Positions 24,541 through 32,236 of a DNA stretch of 32,438 nucleotides are shown here, piece by piece. The position numbers were made by a program, and so were the translations under genes. The notes under the pieces are model-generated. The model worked only from the letters and a program-made list of their open reading frames with translations, did no database searches and had not been told where the DNA came from. The stretch comes from CAZJDV01 sp964544865. Lineage in GTDB: Bacteria > Chloroflexota > Dehalococcoidia > Lucifugimonadales > CAJWER01. The DNA is taken from the NCBI GenBank assembly GCA_964544865.1, contig CAZJDV010000020.1:1-32438 (forward strand). Reading direction: 5' to 3'. Position 1 is the first letter of the stretch. Every line of letters begins with the position of its first letter.

Positions 24541-24585
24541 GGAGAGTTTACCGCAGAGCGCGTGGAGACCGCGGAGGAATAGAGA
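24541..24585 (+). repeat. Dispersed intergenic repeat, copy 3
   Basis: Begins GGAGAGTTTACCGCAGAG and continues as a GTGGAGACCGCGGAGG tract. It starts 18 bases after the ubiX stop. Confidence 0.6.
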
Positions 24586-24668
24586 CGTAGTTTCAACCTT
24601 TTTTCAGAGCCCTCTCCGACGGGACAGAGGCTCTTCACGACCTGCCTTCAGTGGAGCAAGGGAAAAAA

Positions 24669-25235
24669 ATGATCCCCGCATTCGAGGCCGTTAAGGCCAT
24701 CAATAGACTCCGGGCGGACGCGGTGGCTGTGGCCACCATGACCCCGAATCGCTACTGGGAGGCGGTGTCGGAGAGGCCGGAGTTGGACCTGCCGATATTC
24801 GGCGCGATGGGCAAGGCGTCCTCCGTGGCGCTCGGGCTGGCCATCGCGAGGCCGGACAAGAAGGTGCTGGTGCTCGACGGCGACGGCGCGCTGCTCATGA
24901 ACCTGGGCACGCTGGTGACAATCGCCGGGCAGCAGCCACGCAACCTGGTCCATTTCGTGTTCGAGGACGGCATGTACCAGACCACCGGGGGACAGCCCGT
25001 TCCGGGCGCCGGAGTCTTCGACCTGGCTGGCATGGCGAGGAGCGCCGGATTCAAGGAGAGCTTCGCCTTTGACGACCTGGAGGACTTCGCCAGCGAGCTG
25101 CCGGGGATTCTGGAGATGGAGGGCCCGGTCTTCGTGTCCCTCAAGGTCTTCCACACCGACGACATGCCCGCTTTCTACATGGGTGACACCGGCGCGGCGA
25201 TAAGGCGGCTGTCGAAGGCGCTGCGAGAGGGGTAG
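24669..25235 (+). CDS. Thiamine-diphosphate-binding half-enzyme (ComE-like decarboxylase subunit)
   Basis: 188 residues with only the TPP/Mg-binding (PP) domain: FGAMGKASSVALGLAIARPD, the GDG motif in LDGDGALLMNLGTLVTIA, and FVFEDGMYQTTGGQPVPG. This is the layout of the beta subunit of sulfopyruvate or phosphonopyruvate decarboxylase (ComE). The usual DN after the GDG motif reads ED. The PYR-domain (alpha) partner needed for activity is not in the window: ubiX precedes it and a broken methyltransferase converges on it. ATG 24669 is preferred because GGAG/AGGGA lie just upstream; a GTG at 24651 is possible. Confidence 0.82.
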   Translation: MIPAFEAVKAINRLRADAVAVATMTPNRYWEAVSERPELDLPIFGAMGKASSVALGLAIARPDKKVLVLDGDGALLMNLGTLVTIAGQQPRNLVHFVFEDGMYQTTGGQPVPGAGVFDLAGMARSAGFKESFAFDDLEDFASELPGILEMEGPVFVSLKVFHTDDMPAFYMGDTGAAIRRLSKALREG

Positions 25236-25239
25236 GGGA

Positions 25240-26881
25240 TTACGTTCCCATCGCGTCATCCAAACGCACCTGTTTTCCATCGGGCTGCCTGACACGCTGA
25301 GCTGCCGGGTACTGGGATCCGTGAGGTGGTATCTCGAACTGCGTTCCGTCCAACAATTCTTGGATCGTGCGTATTTGGATCTTCGGATAGTCCTTAGTTC
25401 CAGGGGTCGGAGTGGAAGTACCCGGAGGTGTCCGCCTCGGTTCTCATGTCTCGTGTTGGCGACTCAAGAGTGATGAACAGCCCAAGCGCCGCTTTTTCGC
25501 GCTCCACAACACCTTTCAAGTCTCTGATGTGAGGAGATGAAACATGGCTGCTCTTGACCTGTACAACGGCCTTCTGGGTTGCGCGGCGCGGTCCGTCAAT
25601 GAAATACACAAGGCCGTCTATACCTTTGTCTGCGCCTTTGCGTCTATCCTCGCCTCGCGAGGGTACGCTTCCAACAAGGACATGGCCCAGAATTGGAACT
25701 GGTAACGATCTTGTTTCGCCAGCGCGCTAGCGCCCCCAACATCCACCGGTTCACCGACGACATCGTAGTCGTCGCCTGGAACTATGTCGAAAGCTGACTT
25801 GAGCCGATTCTTCATCAAAGCGACGGCCACGTGCGTTATGTCTATTCTGATCCAACGCCGGTTTAGCTTCTCCGCTGCGGCGACGGCAGTCCCGCAGCCG
25901 CAAAACGGATCCAGAACCACATCTCCCTCTGTTGAAGAGTTTTCTATGATGCGCTCCAGCAGAGCTAGCGGTTTTTGGGTTGGGTAACCTAGTCGTTCCG
26001 CGGTATGGGCACCAATGGGATTGATGTCTGTCCACAGGTCTTGGAGCGGGACGCAGGCATCTCTTCCAGGTAGCGCTTGTATCGTGGAATAGCTCCTGGA
26101 CGAGACTGCACAACGCGCCCGAGGCGAATTAATTTCTCCATCGGTTCTTCGCTGTAGCGCCAATATCGAGTCACACCCATCACCTCGTAGGTGGGGTTTC
26201 CTTTGGCGGCGCCCCCCGGTCCCGTCAGATCACCCAATTTGGTAGCGGCGGCCTGTCTCCGGCTCAACGTGTCGGTAGAACCGGTTAACGTACTCCTCGT
26301 CGTACTCGGTATAGACAGGGCTCCAGACCCAAGATTTGCCCTTCGAGTAGAACATCAGAGTGTCGTGGATCCGTCCGTGTTGACGTCGGCCCTGCTTGGT
26401 GTCACTATGGGCGCTACTACGTTTCCAGATAATTTCGGTCCTGAAGTTGGTAGCACCGAACACGGTGTCCAACAGAATCTTGAGGTAATGGCTGGCAGCT
26501 GGGGCGTAGTGCAGGTACAGACTACCAGTTGGCTTCAACACGCGGCGCAGTTCGACGAGTCGGGCGGCCATCATCGCATTTGCGCCCATGAATTGGCGGA
26601 ATGCCCAGATCATCTCTATTTACATTTACGGCCGCCGGCGCATGCGGGTTTGGGATTATCTCGCGCTCGTACACCCTCTCAGTCTCCTGAGTCCACTCCC
26701 ACATGTCTGTGAACGCCTTTATCTGGGCGGGCGACTCCTCGCCGGTTTTTTCTTTGAACAGTACATTGTAGGAGGCGCTAAAGTTGAATGGCGGGTCCAA
26801 GTAGATAAGGTCAACCGACTCGTCGGGAACGTGCTCTCGAAGTACCGAAAGGTTCTCGCCGTAGTAGAGTGTGTTGTGCAT
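25240..26881 (-). pseudogene. DNA methyltransferase fused to an Mrr-like nuclease domain, multiply frameshifted
   Basis: Five frame changes are needed to read about 547 codons. In order: MHNTLYYGENLSVLREHV with motif IV DLIYLDPPFN; MMAARLVELRRVLKPTGSLY; EIIWKRSSAHSD; ERLGYPTQKPLALLERII with motif I VVLDPFCGCGTAVAAAEKL; and a C-terminal nuclease-like part with KGADKGIDGLVYFIDG, VVQVKSSHV and RDLKGVVEREKAALGLFITL (Mrr-type D...QxK). It ends with YPKIQIRTIQELLDG and a TAA at 25240. Motif IV before motif I marks a beta-class amino-methyltransferase. The fusion would be a combined modification/restriction enzyme. The number of breaks points to a dead gene. Confidence 0.87.
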
Positions 26882-26955
26882 TGATTTCTCGCTTTACGTT
26901 TCTGCCGCAGTTGTGGTTGGCCGGGCGATTCGAGAGCCGGCCGCTGTCCAATCCG

Positions 26956-27223
26956 CTACCACGTTGGCGGGCCAAGCTTCTCCTGAGACGCCTGTATTAT
27001 TTCGAGGTCGTCCGCGAAAACGGTCATCGGACTTTGGGATGTCCTTCAGAGCTTCCGCGATGTCTCTCTACGTCGCTTGCTGTTTCCGATCCACGGGAGT
27101 AAGCGCCGCCACTGCATGTCCATATCGTTCGACCACGAATGATTCTCCCTTTCGCTCGACGCGGTTCAGTATGCCCGATACCTCCCTGGCCAGTTCTGTC
27201 GCGCCGATCTTGGTCTTTTTCAG
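26956..27223 (-). pseudogene. Phd/YefM-type antitoxin, degraded
   Basis: Not a continuous ORF. Reading from about 27223 gives LKKTKIGATELAREVSGILN, RVERKGESFVVERYGHAVAA and LTPVDRKQQAT, the Phd/YefM DNA-binding fold. Then an in-frame TAG (27068-27070, in place of a probable TGG), RDIAEALKDIPKSDDRF, a one-base insertion, and ADDLEIIQASQEKLGPPTW to a stop at 26956. There is no ATG, GTG or TTG in frame at the N-terminus, although AGGAAGG precedes a CTG at normal spacing. No toxin gene is next to it; the methyltransferase pseudogene follows on the same strand. Confidence 0.75.
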
Positions 27224-27246
27224 GTCACCAACCTTCCTAGGTAGAT

Positions 27247-27267
27247 ATGATAGTCTGATCTTCAGAC
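27247..27267 (-). promoter_or_regulatory. Palindromic operator and -10 of the antitoxin remnant
   Basis: GTCTGA-TCT-TCAGAC (27253-27267) is a perfect 6-bp inverted repeat directly next to TATCAT (27247-27252) on the minus strand, about 25 bases before the antitoxin start. Antitoxins of this class usually bind such palindromes to repress their own promoter. Confidence 0.5.
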
Positions 27268-27322
27268 AACTTCCAGTTGACGACCGCAGCTAGCGAGAAT
27301 GGCGACACGACTGCATTCTGAT

Positions 27323-27330
27323 GGTATGAT
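27323..27330 (+). promoter_or_regulatory. Extended -10 element before the LLM oxidoreductase gene
   Basis: TGG-TATGAT-type element (TATGAT at 27325-27330) 21 bases before the ATG; no recognisable -35, which extended -10 promoters can lack. Confidence 0.4.
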
Positions 27331-27351
27331 TCCCGCACGAAGGGGCCGCAC

Positions 27352-28296
27352 ATGAGATTCGGCGTTGCGATCAGGAGTTCGGTGATGCCGGGGCTGGCCG
27401 CCGCCGAGCGAGGCGGGGAGCTTCGACGGCTAGCATTGGCCGCCGAGGATAGCGGGTTCGACTCGATATGGGTGCCGGACCGCACGGTATTTCCCACGGA
27501 CATATCCGTCCGTTATCCGGGCCAGTTCGGCGCGCCGGGCTCCATCCCCGATAGCCAGCAGGTGCTGGAGCCGGTAACGGCCATGAGTTTCCTGGCAGGC
27601 TCGACCAGCAGGATCAAGCTGGGATTCAACGTCGTGGTGCTGCCCTTTCGCAACCCCGTGCTCAACGCCAAGATGGTCGCCACGTTGGACGTACTGTCCG
27701 GCGGCCGGGTGATCTTCGGCGTTGGAGTAGGCTGGATGCTGGAGGAGTTCGAGGCGATGGGCGCGTCCTACGAGGACCGCGGCGCCCTAACCGACGAGCA
27801 CATCGAGATGTTCAAGGCGCTCTGCGCCGGCGAGGTGGCCGAGTATGACGGCCGGCATTTCCAGGTCTCGGGAAAGGTCTTTTACCCGAAACCCCTGCAG
27901 AAGCCGCACCCGCCCATCTGGATTGGGGGTAGGTCCCGCGCCGCCCTCCGGCGGGTGGCGCGTCTGGGCGACGGCTGGCTACCCATAGGGCTGACGCCGG
28001 ACGAGATAGCGACGGGCAGGCGAGTGCTGCGACGGCTCTGCGAGGAGGCGGGCCGGGACTCGGACACCGCCAAGCTCGGCTTGAACATGTCGGTGAGTAT
28101 CGGCGAGCCGCAGCTCTTGCCCGGCGGGGAGCGTGTCCCGCTCACGGGGCAGGTGGCGGACATTATCGACGACGTGCACCGGTACCGCGACGCGGGCCTG
28201 GAGCTCCTGGTCATATCGATGACCAGGGTGGAGTCCGGCGCATCGTTTGACGGTATGAAGTGCTTCGCGCAAGAGGTGGCTTCGCTTTTTTCTTGA
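27352..28296 (+). CDS. LLM class F420-dependent oxidoreductase
   Basis: 314 residues of the bacterial luciferase-like (beta/alpha)8 family. Seen: GFDSIWVPDRTVFP, LGFNVVVLPFRNP, KMVATLDVLSGGRVIFGVGVGW, PKPLQKPHPPIWIGGRS and RRVARLGDGWLPIG. The GVGVGW loop and HPPIWIGG motif are typical of F420-using members, although FMN use cannot be excluded. Substrate unknown. AAGGGG lies 8 bases before the ATG. Family length is normal and the frame is clean even though both flanks hold broken genes. Confidence 0.9.
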   Translation: MRFGVAIRSSVMPGLAAAERGGELRRLALAAEDSGFDSIWVPDRTVFPTDISVRYPGQFGAPGSIPDSQQVLEPVTAMSFLAGSTSRIKLGFNVVVLPFRNPVLNAKMVATLDVLSGGRVIFGVGVGWMLEEFEAMGASYEDRGALTDEHIEMFKALCAGEVAEYDGRHFQVSGKVFYPKPLQKPHPPIWIGGRSRAALRRVARLGDGWLPIGLTPDEIATGRRVLRRLCEEAGRDSDTAKLGLNMSVSIGEPQLLPGGERVPLTGQVADIIDDVHRYRDAGLELLVISMTRVESGASFDGMKCFAQEVASLFS

Positions 28297-28316
28297 CAAT
28301 GGCGGGAGTGCACAGA

Positions 28317-28352
28317 CAACCCCTCCGTGTCCTCTGTGCCCTCTTTGGTAAG
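28317..28352 (-). repeat. Dispersed intergenic repeat, copy 4 (divergent)
   Basis: On the minus strand it reads ACCAAAGAGGGCACAGAGGA then CACGGAGGGG, the later part of the repeat pattern without the GAGTTCACCGC head. Confidence 0.45.
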
Positions 28353-28385
28353 TTCCCTGAACCTAAATCCCCCGGCGAGGACGAG

Positions 28386-29054
28386 ATGTACGATTTTCAC
28401 ACCCACACCTTTATGAGCGACGGCGTCCTGGCGCCCGTAGAGCTGATACGCCGCGCGGTCGTCATAGGCTATCGCGTCATGGCCATCACCGACCACGTCG
28501 GGCCGGGAAACATGGAGCTCGTGTTAAAGACGCTGATAAAGGACTGCGCGGCGGCCAGCAAGCGGTGGGACATCTTGGCGCTGCCGGGGGTGGAGATCAC
28601 CCACGTGCCCAAGGAGGACATAGACGCCCTGGCGAAAGAGGCCAAAGCCATGGGCGCCAAGGTCGTGAACGTCCACGGCGAGACGATCTCCGAGCCCGTC
28701 GAACCAGGCACCAACCTGGCGGCGGTAAGCTCCACCCACGTGGATGTCTTGGCCCATCCAGGGCTGATAACGCCCGAGGAGGCGTCGATAGCCGTCGGGA
28801 ACGGTGTGTTCCTGGAAGTGTCTGGGCGCAAGAGCCACGCGTTCGCCAACGGCCATGTGGTCGCCACGGCCCGCAAGGCCGGGGCGCGGATGGTGCTGGA
28901 CTCCGACGCCCACGAGCCAGGGGACCTGCTGACGCGGGAGTACGCAATGAAAGTCGCCCTGGGCGCGGGCCTCGTTGAGCGGGATGCCGTCGAGTTGCTG
29001 GATCTAGCGCCACTGGACCTGATGGCGCGGCTGAGGGTAGGGGACAAATCGTGA
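28386..29054 (+). CDS. PHP domain metal-dependent phosphoesterase (histidinol-phosphatase-like)
   Basis: 222 residues. Metal-site motifs are in the usual order: DFHTHTFMSDG, MAITDHVG, PGVEITH, VNVHGE, DVLAHPG and DSDAHEPGD. PHP enzymes hydrolyse phosphate esters with three metals; this single-domain type is annotated as histidinol-phosphatase-like or YcdX-like, but no his genes are nearby. ATG 28386 has GAGGA upstream and begins right at the first motif. The stop overlaps the next start (GTGA), so it is coupled to the DinB-like gene. Confidence 0.9.
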   Translation: MYDFHTHTFMSDGVLAPVELIRRAVVIGYRVMAITDHVGPGNMELVLKTLIKDCAAASKRWDILALPGVEITHVPKEDIDALAKEAKAMGAKVVNVHGETISEPVEPGTNLAAVSSTHVDVLAHPGLITPEEASIAVGNGVFLEVSGRKSHAFANGHVVATARKAGARMVLDSDAHEPGDLLTREYAMKVALGAGLVERDAVELLDLAPLDLMARLRVGDKS

Positions 29055-29571
29055 CCCGGCCCAGGACCCGTCTGGCCGGCCTCCTTTTCGACGCCTGGCG
29101 GTACCTGGACCGCGCGCTCGACGGCGTCGATGAGAAAGAGGCGCTGGAGAAATTGGACGGCGGAGCTCGTTCGCCTGGCCCCTCGCCCACACCACAAATC
29201 AGGTCGATGCCTGGATAAACGACTGGTTCCAGAAGACGGCTCCTCACGACTTCATTGGCCTGGAGCGGTTTCGCATGGGCGGGCCCGGCGTTACGGACGA
29301 TTGGGATGCCGTGCGGGGGGGGGGGGGGGGCGAGGAGGTAAGAGCCACCCCCCGGGGAAAAATGGCGGGGCTCGGGGACGACGATCTGGCTGTGGTGATC
29401 ACATATGAGGGCTCATTCGAACATCTCCGAGAGACCGGTATCAGTCTGCGGTACGCCCTGTTTCGCTCGATCACACACCACTACTTCCACATAGGTGAGA
29501 TCTCCACCAAGCACGACCGGCTCGGCCACGAAGTGGGAGACTATCCGGGTCCGTTCGAGGAGTCCCTGTAA
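29051..29571 (+). pseudogene. DinB-like (four-helix bundle) protein, frameshifted
   Basis: The first frame (GTG 29051) gives LAGLLFDAWRYLDRALDGVD. After a frame change near 29163 the second gives SSFAWPLAHTTNQVDAWIND, a GGPGVTDDWDAV segment, a run of five Gly codons, and YALFRSITHHYFHIGEIS with RLGHEVGDYPGP. The second and third His of a DinB-type metal site appear in LAHTTNQVD and HHYFHIGE. Function in this family (thiol transferases, unknown others) is not predictable. A 16-base G run lies inside, so sequence error here is quite possible. Confidence 0.65.
29315..29330 (+). repeat. Poly-G tract of 16 bases
   Basis: Sixteen consecutive G inside the DinB-like reading frame. It encodes a Gly run not expected at this point of the family. 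Either a slippage-prone tract or an assembly/sequencing artefact. Confidence 0.8.
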
Positions 29572-29631
29572 ATGATTCCCCGAGGGTCGCTCCGGAGACG
29601 ATCGACAACGCGCCTTGGCGTACTCAGCTAA

Positions 29632-30069
29632 GTCCACCAAGGGCTCGAATGCAGCGGCGTATGTTGGGCCGTCACGGGCAGCCTTGGGCTGGCGCTGCAG
29701 GGCATTGCCACCGAGATCCACGACATAGACATCCAAACGGACAGCCAAGGATCCCATGAGATCGAGCGGCGGCTATCCGAGTTCATGACTCGTGCCGTCG
29801 CACCGCGCATCTCGGAGAGGATCCGCTCGCACTTCGGTGCAGCGAATATCGACCGAATCCCGGTGGAGATCATGGGAGGCACCCAAGAGCGGACCGAGGG
29901 CGGAGCCTGGGAAGAACCGCCGGACCTGGCGCGCCTCAGCAGGACAGTGCTCGTCGGCGAGATGCCGGTGCCGGTTCTGTCGCTGGAGTACGAATTCCAG
30001 TCGTATCAGAAATTGGGCCAGCAGGACAAGGCAGGGATCATCAGGGAGCGACTGGAGCGGGTGACCTAG
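29632..30069 (+). pseudogene. Nucleotidyltransferase-fold protein, N-terminally degraded
   Basis: The frame ending at 30069 reads CWAVTGSLGLALQGIATEIH, DIDIQTD, EIERRLSEFM, IPVEIMGGTQ, PVPVLSLEYEFQSYQKLG and IIRERLERV. The GSLGLAL...HDIDI stretch is the GS-x-D-x-D motif of minimal nucleotidyltransferases, here of the type with VEIMG and VPVLSLEYE. The frame has no normal start: codons run back to a TAA at 29629-29631, and upstream sequence (RLGVLS before it) looks like continuing homologous protein. So either a stop mutation or an unrecognised start. A shorter product from ATG 29785 would lack the catalytic motif. Confidence 0.6.
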
Positions 30070-30095
30070 ACTCGGCCCGACGGCTTGATGGCGTC

Positions 30096-30434
30096 TCACC
30101 TAGAGCTGATAAGAGTGCCGAGCTTGTTCATTGCCTCGCTCACAGTACGCGGCGGCAGCCTACAGAGGAACTCCGCCTTTCTCGCCTGCCAGTCAAGGCT
30201 TTTGACCTGGTCGGTGAGAACGACACCTTGTATCGCCATGCCTCTAGGGACCAGGACCTCAAAGGGAAAACCTTTGGCTTGCACTGTCACGGGGCAGAAG
30301 ATGGCAAGGCCGACCTTGCCGTTATAGACCTCTGGCGAGACGACTAGGGCGGGCCTTCGACCGGCCTCCTCGTGTCCAGCCTGCGGATCGAAGGTGAGCC
30401 ACACCACGTCCCCCCGTCTCGGCACGTACGCCAC
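30096..30434 (-). CDS. mazF: MazF/PemK family toxin (endoribonuclease)
   Basis: 112 residues: VPRRGDVVWLTFDPQAGHE, the signature RRPALVVSPEVYN, IFCPVTVQAKGFPFEVLVP and GVVLTDQVKSLDW. MazF cuts mRNA at short sequence motifs. The GTG start follows the antitoxin stop with no gap, so the pair is co-translated. All core residues (Arg in GRRPALV, Thr in CPVT, VKSLDW) are present, so it appears functional. Confidence 0.93.
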   Translation of the reverse strand: MAYVPRRGDVVWLTFDPQAGHEEAGRRPALVVSPEVYNGKVGLAIFCPVTVQAKGFPFEVLVPRGMAIQGVVLTDQVKSLDWQARKAEFLCRLPPRTVSEAMNKLGTLISSR

Positions 30435-30677
30435 CTACCAAGCCTCGTCGCCGAGCGCCAGCCCCGTGGTGACCTCAGCCTGACGGTTGCCCTGGGTTAC
30501 TCCCGCCAGGAGTCCCTCGAGCGTATAGGGTGTTCCATCCGTCGGCGAAACGAGCAGATCGCCGTCGGCCACGGAAATCTCAACGTCGCTGTCTTGTTCG
30601 ACGCCCAACTCCATGGCGAGCACCTTAGGGATTCTGATCGCCAGGCTATTACCCCATTTGCGAACTTTCCCACGCAA
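30435..30677 (-). CDS. mazE: MazE-like AbrB-fold antitoxin
   Basis: About 80 residues. The N-terminal swapped-hairpin DNA-binding domain reads LRGKVRKWGNSLAIRIPKV, followed by EQDSDVEISVADGDLLVSP and an acidic flexible tail expected to wrap the toxin. TTG 30677 is chosen because the family starts here and a G-rich Shine-Dalgarno-like run lies 4 bases upstream; an ATG at 30722 would read through that G run. The promoter at 30714-30742 would place transcription start between the two candidate starts, which favours the TTG. Confidence 0.85.
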   Translation of the reverse strand: MRGKVRKWGNSLAIRIPKVLAMELGVEQDSDVEISVADGDLLVSPTDGTPYTLEGLLAGVTQGNRQAEVTTGLALGDEAW

Positions 30678-30681
30678 TTCG

Positions 30682-30691
30682 CCCCCCCCCC
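30682..30691 (-). repeat. Homopolymer of 10 G (minus strand) at the mazE ribosome-binding site
   Basis: Ten G on the coding strand end 4 bases before the TTG start and form the only Shine-Dalgarno candidate of mazE. Confidence 0.7.
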
Positions 30692-30713
30692 TATGGCAAA
30701 TGTAGATACAAAG

Positions 30714-30742
30714 AGTATACATCCCGTCATTAACGCAAGCAA
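30714..30742 (-). promoter_or_regulatory. Promoter of mazEF
   Basis: Minus-strand TTGCTT (30737-30742), 17-base spacer, TATACT (30714-30719). It lies just past the 3' end of the DUF1537 gene, so mazEF has its own start. Confidence 0.65.
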
Positions 30743-30755
30743 GCTCCTGTTCGAC

Positions 30756-32084
30756 TCACGGCCCAGGCCCCGTTAACTGGCTGCGCCCGCCTCTCTCGCC
30801 CGATCTCAAATACTTCACCACCCTGACCAGCGCGTCGTTGGCTCCGAATCCGCCCGCCTTCGTCACGATCGGCTTCGAGCCGGCGTCGCCGCCCACTATG
30901 GTCCCCATGGAGATGCCGGGTAGGAGTTCGGTCTCCATGGAGATGCCGTCGGCCTGGAGTCCCGACAGCACGCTGCCGGCGGTGTCGCCGCCGACCAGCA
31001 CCAGCCCTCCGACGTGGGCGCCCTCCAGCAGCCCCGGCATCAGGCGGTCGAGGAACTCGTTCAGGCGGCGGCTTCGCTGGACGAACCGGGCGGCGCCGGT
31101 CTCCCTTCGAGAGGGTGGGCCGCTGTTCCATGTGATGCAGGCATCCTCGCCTCTCTCCAGCGCGGAGCGTATTTGCGCTCTGACACGCTTGCGTTCCGCC
31201 TGGCTAGCTGAGGGTGACTCCAGGATTTCGATGGTGTTCATGGATATGGCGCGGATGCCAGGGACGGGCCGCAGGAGTTCAATCTGCTCGACGGTCACGC
31301 GGTTGAAGCTGCCGGAGACGATCAGTAGCGGTCCGTCCTCGGCCGGCTCTCTCCGGTGGGGTGGTCTAGGGCTGTGCGGACCGATTCGTTCCGCGATCGC
31401 CGAGGCCAGGCCGGCAGAGCCGGCCAGCAGTGCGTTTGGGAAGCGTCGCGCCAGCACGGCGTCAATGCGCTGGAGATTCTCGCCGGTGACCGCGTCGAGG
31501 GTGACGAGCTCGCAACCATCATCCAGAAGTGCGCGTACCGCGGTCTCGATCCGTGTGTCGCCGGCCTCCACGGCGGAGAGTGGGACCAGGCCGGTTTGGC
31601 GCCTCGTCTGGTGCTCGAGGATTTCGACCACCGAGGAAGAAGGCGCACCAGCGATCGCGTCTTTCCCCACCGGGGCTTGCAACAGTGGGACGTCATCGAC
31701 GTAGAGGACGCCGTGGCGCTGTGTTCGTCCCGCGTCGGGAAATGCCGGGACGACGAAGGCGCACTCCGCATTCGACTCGTCCAGCATGGCCGCGATCTCC
31801 AGGCCCGGGCGGCCTCGCATCGTCGAGTCGATCTTCTTGTACATTGGCTGGTAGCCCCGTTGGAGAAGCCGCCGCGTCGCCGCGCGGACCGTTCTCTCCG
31901 CCTTGGGGCCGCCTGCATTACGCGTCTCCGTGTTGATGCAGAGTACAGCGGCCGGTGGTCTGTCCGATGGATGCGCGGCGGAGATCGAGACGAAGGAGTT
32001 GAGTCCAGCGGCTGCAAAGGTCCCCGTCGTGTCAATGGCCCCGGTCAGGTCGTCGGCCACGATTCCGAGTATGTGCGAGATCAA
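30756..32084 (-). CDS. Four-carbon acid sugar kinase family protein (DUF1537)
   Basis: 442 residues in the two-domain DUF1537 layout. N-terminal: GIVADDLTGAIDT, KKIDSTMRGRPGLE and FVVPAFPDAGRTQRHGVLYV; C-terminal nucleotide-binding part: GSFNRVTVEQIE, LVGGDTAGSVL and VTKAGGFGANDALV. Relatives (OtnK, LtnK, DtnK) phosphorylate 3-oxo-tetronate, threonate or erythronate for catabolism. The partner dehydrogenase, isomerase and aldolase are not in the window, so the substrate is undetermined. The start is TTG 32084, with AGGAG 10 bases upstream. Confidence 0.88.
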   Translation of the reverse strand: MISHILGIVADDLTGAIDTTGTFAAAGLNSFVSISAAHPSDRPPAAVLCINTETRNAGGPKAERTVRAATRRLLQRGYQPMYKKIDSTMRGRPGLEIAAMLDESNAECAFVVPAFPDAGRTQRHGVLYVDDVPLLQAPVGKDAIAGAPSSSVVEILEHQTRRQTGLVPLSAVEAGDTRIETAVRALLDDGCELVTLDAVTGENLQRIDAVLARRFPNALLAGSAGLASAIAERIGPHSPRPPHRREPAEDGPLLIVSGSFNRVTVEQIELLRPVPGIRAISMNTIEILESPSASQAERKRVRAQIRSALERGEDACITWNSGPPSRRETGAARFVQRSRRLNEFLDRLMPGLLEGAHVGGLVLVGGDTAGSVLSGLQADGISMETELLPGISMGTIVGGDAGSKPIVTKAGGFGANDALVRVVKYLRSGERGGRSQLTGPGP

Positions 32085-32137
32085 GGCGGTGCTGGCTCCT
32101 ATGGGACGGAGGCGGGCCGGAGGCGAAGTGCTCTAAG

Positions 32138-32165
32138 TCTATAGACGCGGGCGCGCGCTCCGCAA
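32138..32165 (-). promoter_or_regulatory. Possible promoter of the DUF1537 gene
   Basis: Minus-strand TTGCGG (32160-32165), 16-base spacer, TATAGA (32138-32143), about 50 bases before the TTG start. Confidence 0.45.
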
Positions 32166-32236
32166 CCGGGCGAGGGGCAAGGGAGTGAAAATGCCCGCCC
32201 GGGCCGGAGAACGGGGGGTTCTGATCGAGTTTGCTC

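Noticed and set aside
26871..27293. 140-codon plus-strand open frame over the antitoxin region
   Set aside because: Ser/Arg/Phe-rich with no resemblance; the minus strand reads as a degraded Phd/YefM antitoxin.
30838..31704. 288-codon plus-strand open frame opposite the DUF1537 gene
   Set aside because: Antisense shadow; Ser/Pro/Arg-rich, no motifs.
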